Below are positions 54,761 through 64,000 of a DNA stretch of 64,000 bases, piece by piece (position 1 is the stretch's first letter; the number at the start of each line of letters is the position of its first letter). Both the position numbers and the translations under genes were made by a program. The notes under the pieces are model-generated. The model was not told where the DNA came from. It saw only the letters and a list, made by a program, of their open reading frames with translations, and ran no database searches. The DNA lies in contig QANU01014181.1 of the NCBI GenBank assembly GCA_003254905.1, positions 1 through 64,000 of the forward strand, in the 5' to 3' direction. The DNA comes from Nissolia schottii. Taxonomy: Eukaryota > Streptophyta > Magnoliopsida > Fabales > Fabaceae.

Positions 54761-57700
54761 TAAAAAAAAAAGATAAATTCTTATCTCATTGGTTTCATCA
54801 AAATCTTCTACTTTTCTTTCTTTTTTTTATAATTGTTTTTGCTATATTTCTCTTACCTATATTGAGAAGCCATTGTAAGCTGCATAGTTGTCTATAGAGG
54901 GTTTTTTTTTTATATATATATATAATGTGGGTTTGTTCTAAAATCTGTTGTTTCACAATCTTTTTCTCTGCATAAATCAATTGCCAAGATGCAAATGATT
55001 TTTAAAAGAATATCTTACAAAAAATTGTCTAAAAGAGAAGAAATAAAGACAATGCTTTTTCATTGGACCTTTTTGCTTTTTATTCTTCCCCTTTTTTCTT
55101 TTCTCTAATTTCAATTTTCCATGTTTCCAATATAGAGAAGCTTTGGTAATTGGTGATCTGCAAAGTTGGTTATGATAATATCGATGTTGAAATGCTTCTA
55201 ATTTTGATGTTGAAATGCTTCTATTTTTTTATTTTTTTATTTTTGTTTCCCTCTTTATTTATTCATATATTAAATTTTGTTTTGCTCTAGTTTTTAATTA
55301 TGCAAATGGCTATTAGCCTATTATCACGAAATTCCTCTCTTATTCGCTAGTGGGTCATTTTCTCTTAACTCAATGGGCAACAAAGTCCAAATAAAAGATT
55401 GAATAAAGACAACAAATTATTGGGTCTTAAAATTATTCTTGCGAGAGGGAGAGAAGGGACGACTCGTGCACAAGATTGCTTGATGAGCAAAGCAATTTGC
55501 CTGATTCATTTTTTTAAGTCATTGATTGATGGTTAGGTTTTGGATGTAAGTGATCCGTTTTTGGGCATTAATGACACTTTCATTTTTCTCAATTTGTTAA
55601 CTACAAGCAACAATATTTCTTGGTCCTACACTTTTCTACCCAACATATTGTAGGAGCAATGTTAGGTTATAAGAATGTCCAATCAATTTAGATTTATGGC
55701 AAAAAAAGTACTTACTGAAAAACCTTTTACTAGTTTTAACAGTTAGGATAAAAAGTGTTCAAATATGTTCATGACTGTTTACATAGTTATCATAGATCAC
55801 TCTGCATCTTTAAGCATGAGTGTCACATTAATCAATTACTTATTGACCTTAACTTGAACAAGAGTATAAATAATGAGAATTTGAAATATACTACTTTCGT
55901 CCACTTTTATAAGTCATTTTTTACCTTCTTGGCACATCCTTAAATCAACGTATCTAAATACAATTAATCTATAAAAGAGCATCTGGTCTCTTTTTAATCT
56001 TTTGCTAGTACATGGGACGGTAATATACGGACATATGCTGCAATTGTGAAAAATACAAGGGGGCCCTTGCTCTTTGTGACTCGTGAATTAGTATAATTGG
56101 TGAGATTGTAGACATTTGCAGAGAGTGAGATATGTGCAGCACCACAGATGGTAAAATATCAGAACTGAAAATTACACATTTCCAATGGTAGCCGTTCATG
56201 TCTTGATTGTATGTATTGGAATTGGAATGCCACCCTGCTGACATTAAAGTATGAAATTGACCAATTAAATCAAGAATCTAGTGTATAACACAACAATTAA
56301 CCAAAAACAACATATATTGGGGGCATGTATTAATGCTACTCAGTAAACTCTAAGCGATTGAAATATAATCTAAACCTTAGTATATCATATTTGTAGGTCA
56401 ATCAAAACATGTATGATCATGTTCTCAAAGACATTGGGGCATGGGAGTTAGTGAATGCGATCACATGGAATTCAAATCTTTGCAGCAACCCTATTGATTC
56501 ACAAATAATTGATTCTAGGTGGTGAAAACTGATTCATCTGAATGCCAGAAGCTAAACCAAACAAACAACCACTTAATGACTACTTGAGCCTCTGTGATCC
56601 TGAAAGGATCAGGAGTCAGGATCACTAGTAAGATAGATCAGAGAGCAAAGAAACAGATAAAACAAGATATGTGTATATGAATGAAATTCAAGATGGAACG
56701 ACAAATAAGTTTTATTCAGCAGCTCTAGGGGCAAAAGCTACATAATAAATATCATGAATCTCGCAATGACATAAGATTCCTCTCAAATGGTCATTGAATT
56801 GTTTCACATTAATCTCTGGTTCACATAAGAATGAGAGTATACAAGAAAGAAAAATCTCTTGTGGTTTCTACCTTGAAAATTGTGAATCGAAAGAGAAAGT
56901 AATGGAAGTTGGTGTACAACAAAAACAACTGCCATGAGTTTCTAAGTGTTCACACTAAAGATCAGCAGAACAACCAGATTTACATAAGCAGATTACAAAA
57001 GGGAATGTTTTTCACCTTTTTGTGGCCAAAAAAGGGATGATATCTACAACTTCAGTATGCCCAACACCACAGGCATCTGCAGTAGCATGCTGCAGAAAGT
57101 AAATATAAGCATATTGACTAAGCAACAGCATCCGTGCCTATCTTAGATGGCATTCAATAGCACATGCCGCACAAGATGAATAATACATATTGCACAGGCA
57201 ATATCATTCATACATATCTGCGATGGCATCAAGCTGTTCAGAATCAGCACGCACTGCTTGCCAAGTGATGAGTTAACTGGGTGTCTCTGAAGCCCCAGAA
57301 GTAAAATAACTGACTTAAGCATGTATGTGCAAAGCAGAGAAATGAAATACTGCACATCTAGCTCTTGGGAAAAGTGCAATGCAATTCTAAGCTGATACTG
57401 ATTGCTCCAGATTTGAGGAATGAACCAGGTAACCAATAACTCATTGCTCTCATTGCTTTCAATCTTAATGGCTCAACCTCAGCAAGCAATAATGTAGAAC
57501 TGAGTATCTGCAACATGTTTCTTCACTTATATTATTATCATTGTAATATATGCATTATGCAGTGATCTGCACCTCCACAATACCACTATTATTGCTGCCA
57601 GTTTGATCACTGGTCATCAGAGCAGAGGTACCTGACTGAAAAGTAATATTATATTATGAATAATAAAAACAAAAAAAATGTTGATATTGATAACATATTA

Positions 57701-57892
57701 TGATAAAAATGGCCTTCAGGTTTACATGTCATGTCAGTTACTCAGCATTGAAAGAGATATATATTAGAAGGGAGAAATCACATACTTCATTTCTTCAGCT
57801 TCTACACCAGCTGGTAATTGGTCACAGTTAATCAGATCAATAAGTTGACCCCACATGAGTTAACACCTCCAATTAGACAATCTACTATCTGA
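54761..57892. other. Intergenic, no gene seen
   Basis: AT-rich. A TA repeat lies at 54911-54924 and a 23-bp tandem repeat (gatgttgaaatgcttct) at 55182-55225. The part 56900-57892 lies on the 3' side of the PPR gene and may include its 3' UTR and introns of the UTR, but no exon can be proved. Confidence 0.5.
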
Positions 57893-59350
57893 CTATCTCT
57901 TACGTCTTTTCCCTTTGAACCTTGAAACAAGGTGGGCATACTTCCCCTTTTCCATCATCTGTTTTATCACTTTACGAGCTTCTGCAAGTTTTCCAGCATT
58001 CCGCAGATTACTCACTAAGGTAGTATAGACAACAAAATTTGGACTACAACCTTTGGTCTCCATTTCTTCGAGCATTGAGCATGCTTCATCAAACTTTCCA
58101 GCCATGCATAATCCACGAATCATGGAGTTATATGTAAATGCATTTGGGATTTGTCCTCTTGAAATCATCTCATCAAACATTTCCTGAGCTCTCTCAAGCT
58201 CACCAGCCACCACATATCCTGTGATCATCACAGTGTATGCCACCACATCTGGCAAACACCCGTTCTTTATCATTTCATCGAAAAAATATTTGCAAGCATC
58301 CAGATTTCCAGCTCTGCTCAGTCCATCTATCAATGTGGTAAAATGAAGGACAGTCGGCTCTATACCTGTTTCTTTCATGCTATTTAAGAGATTAAGAGCT
58401 GCAAGTGGTTTATCTCCTTTACCAAGAACATGAAGAAGAATGTTATAAGTATGAAAATCAGGAGAAAGACCACTTCTACCCATCTCATTAAGCAACCTGT
58501 TAAACTGATTGAATTTCCCGAGTCTATACTTCACAAGCATGACAATATTATAAGTTAAAATATCTGAGGAAAAACCTTCATGCAACATCTTCCTATAAAC
58601 CCACTCAATCAACCTATATTGCTTTAAAACTAGAAGACAATGGAGAATTGCATTGAAGGAGTGCCTAAAAGGCCGGTAGTTAAACGATTTCGACTTAATG
58701 AACTTCATCACCAACTTCCTATTAAAACCCGCCTCACCGCAAGTACAAATCAAAATGTGGAAAGTGCGGGCAGTAGCTGGAAACCCTCTTTCAATCATCT
58801 CATCAATAAGCCTCCACATTGCCTTAAACTGCTCACACTCCGCAAATATCTGCAGAACCAAGTTATAGGCATTGGCAGTGTGCCAGTAACCCTCCTGCTG
58901 ACCACACCACAAGAAAAACCTGTATGCCAATTTTGCCCACGTCGCCTTGTTCTCACAGTTTATGCCTTTCAGCATCCCAAACAAAACCTCCCTCACGAGA
59001 AATGCCGACGGCCTCACGCGCAACTCGTCCAAAGCCAATCTAAAATCAAGATCAGGACAATCCTTTCCAACAACCTCAAGAACCCTCTCAGCATCCATCC
59101 TAACATTTTCTAATGCATTTCTATGCGAAAACTGCTTCCTGTCGAAGCTATCGCCCTCCCCATTCGAATCAACACTGTCACCTTCGCACGTAGCTTCGCA
59201 CACTTTCTTCAAAGGCTCCTCAACCAATTCAAACCCACTCCTAACCTCATCATCGCATTGAAAAGGTTGGGTGCACAATTTCCTACAGATTACCAAACAA
59301 TGGGAAATCTTGTGAACCATCCTATGACCTAAAAGGGCTATTGAATTCAT
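57893..59350 (-). CDS. P-class pentatricopeptide repeat protein, probably mitochondrial
   Basis: Single exon, 485 residues. The N-terminus (about 30 residues; MNSIALLGHRMVHKISHCLV, Arg/Lys and no acids) looks like a mitochondrial targeting peptide. An acidic spacer follows (about 40-80), then a conserved leading region (RVLEVVGKDCPDLDFRLALDE, RFFLWCGQQ). About nine PPR motifs follow from residue 160 (AYNLVLQIF, TFHILICTCGEAG, TYNIVM, TYNILLHVLGKG, HFTTLIDGLSRAG, AYTVMITGYVVAG, TYNSMIRGLCMAGK, VYTTLVSNLRNAGK). A basic tail ends it (RFKGKRRKR). No E, DYW or SMR domain is present. P-class PPRs bind organelle RNA and affect processing, splicing or stability; the target is unknown. Intron-free structure is normal for the family. 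Confidence 0.95.
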   Translation of the reverse strand: MNSIALLGHRMVHKISHCLVICRKLCTQPFQCDDEVRSGFELVEEPLKKVCEATCEGDSVDSNGEGDSFDRKQFSHRNALENVRMDAERVLEVVGKDCPDLDFRLALDELRVRPSAFLVREVLFGMLKGINCENKATWAKLAYRFFLWCGQQEGYWHTANAYNLVLQIFAECEQFKAMWRLIDEMIERGFPATARTFHILICTCGEAGFNRKLVMKFIKSKSFNYRPFRHSFNAILHCLLVLKQYRLIEWVYRKMLHEGFSSDILTYNIVMLVKYRLGKFNQFNRLLNEMGRSGLSPDFHTYNILLHVLGKGDKPLAALNLLNSMKETGIEPTVLHFTTLIDGLSRAGNLDACKYFFDEMIKNGCLPDVVAYTVMITGYVVAGELERAQEMFDEMISRGQIPNAFTYNSMIRGLCMAGKFDEACSMLEEMETKGCSPNFVVYTTLVSNLRNAGKLAEARKVIKQMMEKGKYAHLVSRFKGKRRKR

Positions 59351-59894
59351 GGCTCGAACCCATCATCATCTATGAAACTCAGAGACACTCAACAATCGCG
59401 GTTTCGACAACAAAAGAATCGATTTTTCACTATGCAATGGAAGCTTCGAGAATTCCATTGAACTAGAGATTGGACGGGAATCCATTGAATCGAAAACCTA
59501 GAAGCTCAGAGTTAAATTGAGAGCAGAATCTCGAAGAGAGAATCAAGAGATAAAGAATCGTACCGTGTGGCACGATAGTTTGGAGCGCGGGACGAGAAAT
59601 TGAATTTTTATGATGAGGAATCGCGTCATTGATGGATCCAGGGCATGGTTGCCAGCGTGGAGTGTGGCTGGGTGAAGAAAAAATGGAGGAGGTGATCTCC
59701 GTAAAACCCTAATTGAAGAAGGAAGAAGAAGAAGATGCACCCAATTTGCATCTTCTGATGTCCCAAACGCACCGTTTCGTTACCAAATAGAGCAATTAGC
59801 ATTTTAGCACCCCCAAAATAAAATGATTTAATTTTTTTCCCCAAAAGTAAATTTATGTAAAGTAATTTTACGTAAATATATAAGAGGTTATACT
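59351..59894 (-). promoter_or_regulatory. 5' UTR and upstream region of the PPR gene
   Basis: Non-coding on both strands. A short purine-rich tract is at 59718-59735 (gaagaaggaagaagaagaag). The MULE starts right beyond it at 59904, so it lies within about 560 bp of the PPR start codon. Confidence 0.5.
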
Positions 59895-59903
59895 CAAATT
59901 TTA
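59895..59903. repeat. MULE target-site duplication, left
   Basis: caaatttta, repeated at 61345-61353. A 9-bp duplication is diagnostic for Mutator-like elements. Confidence 0.9.
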
Positions 59904-61344
59904 GACTTTTTTACTCTTTTCCCCCTGTTAAAAAATCTAATTACTAAAATACCCCCTTTTGAAAACATAATACACCAATACCCCTGTTTCGGTTCACGTG
60001 GACGCCGCGGCACGCGTGGACGTCCACGTCAGATTTTCCTACGCGGTTGGCGAATCCATGTCAGATTCGCCTACGCGGTTGGCGAATTTATGGCCTACTA
60101 AATTCGCCAACGTGGTAAGTGATTCGTCAATAATTTTATTTAAACTTTTATCTTAAACCATTACTGATCATTAATTGTGATTGACATTACGTTAGGGTGA
60201 CATTGCGGAGCAACAACTGGCGTGGACTGCGGACCCTCACTCTCCATCGTTCAGCATGGACAAGCTTCGATCATCAGCTGAGGCTATCCTATCAGCCATT
60301 CGGGAGCACGACAGGATTGGCCTGGAGCAGTACGCTCCTCCTTTGGCGACCCCCATTCCACCACCGGCTGAGGCCGAGGACCAGGGCGATTGGCGACCAC
60401 GTCGCAGAAGAAGAGCTGGATTAGCTGATGGCCGAACACGTGCATCCCACACTGAGTCTGCTGAGTCCATTCCGCACGAGACTACGGAGCCACCTACACC
60501 AGCGGAGCCACCATCATCATACTCTTACCCGCCATCATATCCTTACCCACCATCACAGACATACTCGTTCCCACCACCATCGTTCCCTTACCCTCCACCA
60601 TTGTCATACCCTTACCCACCACCACCATATCCTTACCCTTACCCATCACACCCACCATCACATCCTTATCCCCCATATCCTTACCAGCAGCCCCCACATT
60701 ATCCCTCACAACCTGGGCCGTCTGGTGCAGCTCCTACACCGGCGCGCACAGATCCCCCTTCACGACAGTAGTTTATATCTGATTATTGCTTAATTAGTTT
60801 ATGACATATGTATCGTTATTTTGAATCATGTTAGACTACGATTTTTAGTACATATCAACGTTATAATTCTCAGTCATCATGGGTCTCAGGGTTTAGAGTA
60901 CCACCATATCAACGCAAACACCAAAATCGCAAACCACATCGTAAAACCATAAACCATTATACCAATTGGCTAACAATGGCATCGGTGAAGAATGCAACAA
61001 CATTAAACACTACTATATAATAAAAGAACATTAACTAAAGCGTGACTACTGGTAACTAAAACGAGATTGGGGGTAGAATTGGAAGGAGTGGATTCGCCAA
61101 AGCGGTTGGCGAATCTGACGTGGATTCGCCAACCGCGTTGGCGAATTTAGTATGCCATAAATTTGCCAACCGCGTAGGCGAATCTGACGTGGATTCGCCA
61201 ACAGTGTAGGCGAATCTGACGTAGACGTCCACGCGTGCCGCGGCGTCCACGTCAGTCGAAACAGGAGTATTGTTGTATTATGTTTTCAAAGGGGGGTATT
61301 TTGGTAATTAGTTTTTTTAACAGGGGCAAAAGAATAAAAAAGTC
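59904..61344 (+). mobile_element. Mutator-like element (non-autonomous, gene-carrying)
   Basis: 1441 bp. The terminal inverted repeats start gacttttttactcttttccc at the left and, on the other strand, gacttttttattcttttgcc at the right. They extend for roughly 200 bp, including a shared block ggacgccgcggcacgcgtgg and several subterminal copies of ttggcgaat(cc)acgtcagattcgcc. Exact 9-bp direct repeats flank it. There is no MURA transposase. Inside is one Pro/Tyr-rich exon (60196-60771). It therefore looks like a Pack-MULE or the deleted derivative of a gene-carrying MULE. Confidence 0.88.
60196..60771 (+). CDS. Pro/Tyr-rich exon carried by the MULE
   Basis: An acceptor-like acgttag precedes it at 60195, and a donor-like acgtg/gtaagt lies at 60115 inside the left terminal repeat, so a spliced transcript that starts in the repeat is possible. 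The frame, open from 60197 onward, encodes AEQQLAWTADPHSPSFSMDK, an Arg-rich patch (DWRPRRRRRAGLADGR), and then about 80 residues of SYPYPPPPYPYP-type repeats, ending APTPARTDPPSRQ. I think it resembles the C-terminal tail that follows plant-mobile-domain (MAIN-like) proteins in MULEs, but this is recollection and not a match I could run. An ATG is present at 60256 for 171 codons. The function is unknown. Confidence 0.5.
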   Translation, partial: GDIAEQQLAWTADPHSPSFSMDKLRSSAEAILSAIREHDRIGLEQYAPPLATPIPPPAEAEDQGDWRPRRRRRAGLADGRTRASHTESAESIPHETTEPPTPAEPPSSYSYPPSYPYPPSQTYSFPPPSFPYPPPLSYPYPPPPYPYPYPSHPPSHPYPPYPYQQPPHYPSQPGPSGAAPTPARTDPPSRQ

Positions 61345-61353
61345 CAAATTTTA
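61345..61353. repeat. MULE target-site duplication, right
   Basis: Exact copy of 59895-59903. Confidence 0.9.
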
Positions 61354-62881
61354 ATTGAATAACAATGTGAAAAAATTGTACAGTATTATCGCATAGAAGT
61401 TAAACACGGCAGTAGGCCAGTAGCCTTATCACTTAATCATATAATGTGTGTTTGATTATCATTTATAAAAATAAAAAAAAATTTGTAATTAAAAATTTAT
61501 CAATTAGCGTAAGCTCAATTATTGTAATAGTCATTATTGTTAGAGGTAAATTTCGTGAACTCACTTTCTAATCATGGGTTGACAAAAGCGCATAATCTTT
61601 TTGTTTTAAAAAATTAAATGTTTCATTTATAAAGAAACTTAATGACAATTATGAATTGAAAGAAATATATTAAAATTATTAAGAGATGAAAATACTTTGT
61701 ATTCTGAACTATCTCGATCTATAGTTTTGTCCCATGGAGATCACACAAAAAATGTTACATCTTAAATAGCTTATTACATCTTCTTTTGTCATAGATTTGA
61801 ACATATTTCTTATTTATTCTTATCTATAATACTCTATAAAAAAAAACAAATAAACTAAAACACCCACAATGAAAACTAACATTACTATAACAAAATAAAG
61901 AAAAAGTCGCCCCAAAAGACAACAAACTAGATAACTACGTTCTAGATCTTATTGATCTAAACCTTTTATTTGATAGAAAAAATTTAAACAATGAAAAAAA
62001 ATGATAGTTTTACAAAAAATAAAAATAAAAAATGATGGCAACCTCCCTTTTCTAATATTTATAAAACGTGAAGAGAATAGAAAAAGAGGAGAGAAAAGAG
62101 GGAGAATATGATAATTTGAATTTTCAGTTAAGTTGTTAGTCTACATTACAAACAATTTAGAAGACAATAATTTTGAGTAATAATTTGAATTAGTAGCAAT
62201 CTTGTTAAGCTATGTACCAATCCCCGCCTTATAGATAAATATTTCATGACTTAATTGTTCTTTTCAATAAAAGATTGAAACATTTGAATTAACTATATTT
62301 GTAATGGATAAGTGAGATTGGAGTGACTACTCTCCATTCATCCATGCTCACCGAGAGGAGGATAAGCAATGTTAATTTGTACATCTAAAAATCTTAAGAC
62401 TTCCATACTCACAAAGCATAAGGTTCATCATTATTTTTTTCTACTTCTCTCTCCATGTGGAGGTAAGTTGGTAACAATTGCAAGGATGCCATGGAAGGAT
62501 CCGGCTGGTAAAAGAAGTATGCTGAGGCTATTTATACGATCTTATTGCTGCTTTAATTTAACAAGTTTTTAACTGAATTTTGCGTTCAATAAAGTATAAT
62601 AATTATATGGGTAAGCAAAGATATCAATCCTGAATGAAGGGAGACTAGTAAGGAGCCAATATAGGCCAAAACACTTGACAATATGTAATACCAGATGTTC
62701 CACTAAATTCAAATGCAAATAACAGAAAAATATCAACACACATGCTTTTTCCGACATATAATATGACAATGCAGCATTACTCTAAAGACAACAAATAGTA
62801 AAAGATAATGCAAATTCCAACATCTACACAAAAACACACACAATATCGGATTCCTCCACACAGCGAACACCAATTTCTCTC
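61354..62881. other. Intergenic, no gene seen
   Basis: AT-rich. Small frames at 62369 and 62569 show nothing recognisable. The last few hundred bases are on the 3' side of the LTI65-like gene and probably include its 3' UTR. Confidence 0.5.
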
Positions 62882-64000
62882 TCAATTAGATGACTCCTGT
62901 AGTCTCCTTTCACCTGCAGACTGGTTGACCTGGTTGACCTCTGCACTAGAATTATGGGACAAATGTTCGCCTCCTGCTGCAACAACACCACCACAAAACC
63001 AGAAATAAATTTAAAATCAAAACTGGTTTGAGAATTCACTTCAAGCATTTCCATTTCCAGTTCTTTCAATTTGTTTCCAGTTTTTACGAAGGAAACGACT
63101 GTTTCCAAGCATAGTAGAAAGACAAACTGGTAGAACTTGTACAAAACACGCCATCAAAGTTGTCAAAATAAGATTAAAAGACTAAAATAAAATATATATA
63201 TATATAGATATATATAAAATCGTAACATCAGTTAATCTCTTCTCAACTCGTAAAATAATAAGATCTTTGAAAAACCAGCATGCAACTAGTACCTTGTTGT
63301 GAAGATTGATTATTTTCCTCAGGGTTACCACCAAACCAGGAACCAACCACACCTTTCAGCTTATCAACCACACCTTTCCCAGGGCTATTCACATATGCCT
63401 CCTCATACCTTCTCTCAGTCCTCTCATCACTTCCCAGCCTCCTCTTCACTTCCTCCGACTCAGTCACCTTCCCTAAAGGCCTATTCTTCCTCTCTTCTCC
63501 TCCTCGCTTGTGCATCGCGTTAGAAACCACCGTCTTCACATCTCTACCGCCTTCCATGTTCTCGGCGTTGTTGTTCTTCTTATGCAGGGTCTCGGATATC
63601 ACCTCGGAGAGAGCCCTGTCTTCATCCCCTGGCATCAACTTCTCTGCAAAATAGTCCTTCATTGAGACCCCTTTATCAGTTTCCATTCCAGCAGTGCCCG
63701 TTCCTGTTCCAGTCCCGGGTACCTTGGACTTCACGGCACTTCCAACACCAGCAACCTTTCCATAAACTGGAGCAAGTTTCTCTGTCAGAGAGACAGCAAT
63801 TTTCTTCCCATATTCTGTAGCTGACCCTGACATGGTAGCAGCAGAAGCAGCATTCTCTCCTTTCTTCTCTTCATCATGTGCCGCTCTTCTTGTTTTTACA
63901 TTGTTGCCTGAGTCGCCTGTGTCGCCTTTCTCGCCGTAACCAAGCTTGGAAGCAACGGTGTTCTTAGCTGAGACTGCTTTATCAGCTATGGCAGAAGTTG
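62882..64000 (-). CDS. LTI65/RD29B-like low-temperature and dehydration protein, 3' part
   Basis: Minus strand. The large exon runs from beyond the right edge to 63293, then a last exon 62976-62882 (31 codons with stop). Visible residues number about 266. Motifs of the LTI65/LTI78/RD29/CAP160 family are clear: ATEYGKKIAVSLTEKLAPVY, GVSMKDYFAEKLMPGDEDRA followed by LSEVISETL, and GKGVVDKLKGVVGSWFGG. Between them lies a hydrophilic charged region (EEVKRRLGSDERTERRYEEA). These proteins are disordered, hydrophilic and induced by cold, drought, salt and ABA through ABRE and DRE promoter sites, which lie outside the window. The last acceptor is a tandem NAG site (gcagcagg), so the final exon can begin at 62976 or 62973. 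The start and N-terminal half are not in the window. Confidence 0.9.
63191..63217. repeat. AT microsatellite in the last LTI65-like intron
   Basis: aatatatatatatatagatatatata, in the intron between 62977 and 63292. Confidence 0.8.

Noticed and set aside
58640-59332. Several plus-strand frames over the PPR gene
   Set aside because: They are antisense shadows of the PPR coding exon.
60428-60793. His-rich frame (HHHHTLTRHH type) in the MULE
   Set aside because: It is the shifted frame of the Pro/Tyr-rich repeat; the Pro/Tyr frame has the better-supported start and acceptor.
61056-61250. 64-codon minus-strand frame
   Set aside because: It is made of the MULE terminal repeats and has no independent support.
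1-64000. CRISPR arrays, rRNA, bacterial operons
   Set aside because: None are seen; spliced genes and plant mobile elements show this is plant nuclear DNA.

Overview
The window is plant nuclear DNA from a eudicot, most likely a legume. It has small intron-rich genes in AT-rich spacers, a nuclear-encoded plastid ribosomal protein with a transit peptide, plant-only families (HIPP, RLP, P-class PPR, LTI65/RD29-type stress protein), and nested LTR retrotransposons, a LINE, a tRNA-derived SINE, a MULE and MITEs. The genus cannot be fixed from sequence alone. Six single 'n' bases (7900, 12085, 19278, 20591, 22739, 50195) mark contig joins. Four of them (7900, 12085, 22739, 50195) are associated with near-identical duplicated sequence, so parts of this layout are probably assembly or haplotype artefacts.

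Layout. 1-633 and 15227-16300: a decayed Ty1/copia element (minus) split by a 14.6 kb Ty3/gypsy element of Tat type (634-15221, minus). The Tat element has both LTRs, a 5-bp target duplication (gatgt), gag, protease, RT, two RNase H domains, integrase, and a gene on the opposite strand between integrase and 3' LTR. An inverted duplication of integrase and antisense gene lies inside it. 16360-17646: the 3' end and LTR of another gypsy element, itself hit by a 5'-truncated LINE with an 18-bp target duplication. 18140-19084: the last four exons of a DRG-type GTPase gene. 19279-22581: a chromovirus-type gypsy pol and 3' LTR, followed by a second copy of the DRG intron. 23377-26795: a receptor-like protein (LRR) pseudogene carrying a SINE.

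The right half is gene-bearing: a GT90 glycosyltransferase (27588-33842, minus), plastid ribosomal protein L6 (37594-40201, minus), a heavy-metal-associated isoprenylated protein (44879-46369, plus), a copia 3' end with its occupied site and an apparently empty site side by side (48583-50876), an HMA-like protein that has lost its metal-binding cysteines and ends in an EEKK repeat (54123-54760, plus), a mitochondrial-type PPR protein (57893-59350, minus), a 1.44 kb Mutator-like element with 9-bp target duplication carrying a Pro/Tyr-rich exon (59904-61344), and the 3' part of an LTI65/RD29B-like gene running off the right edge (minus).

The host genes do not form a pathway or cluster; they are ordinary neighbours. 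I found no new defence or metabolic system. The most unusual material is in the mobile elements: the antisense gene in the Tat element, the MULE with an internal intron-like structure, and the paired empty and occupied insertion sites.
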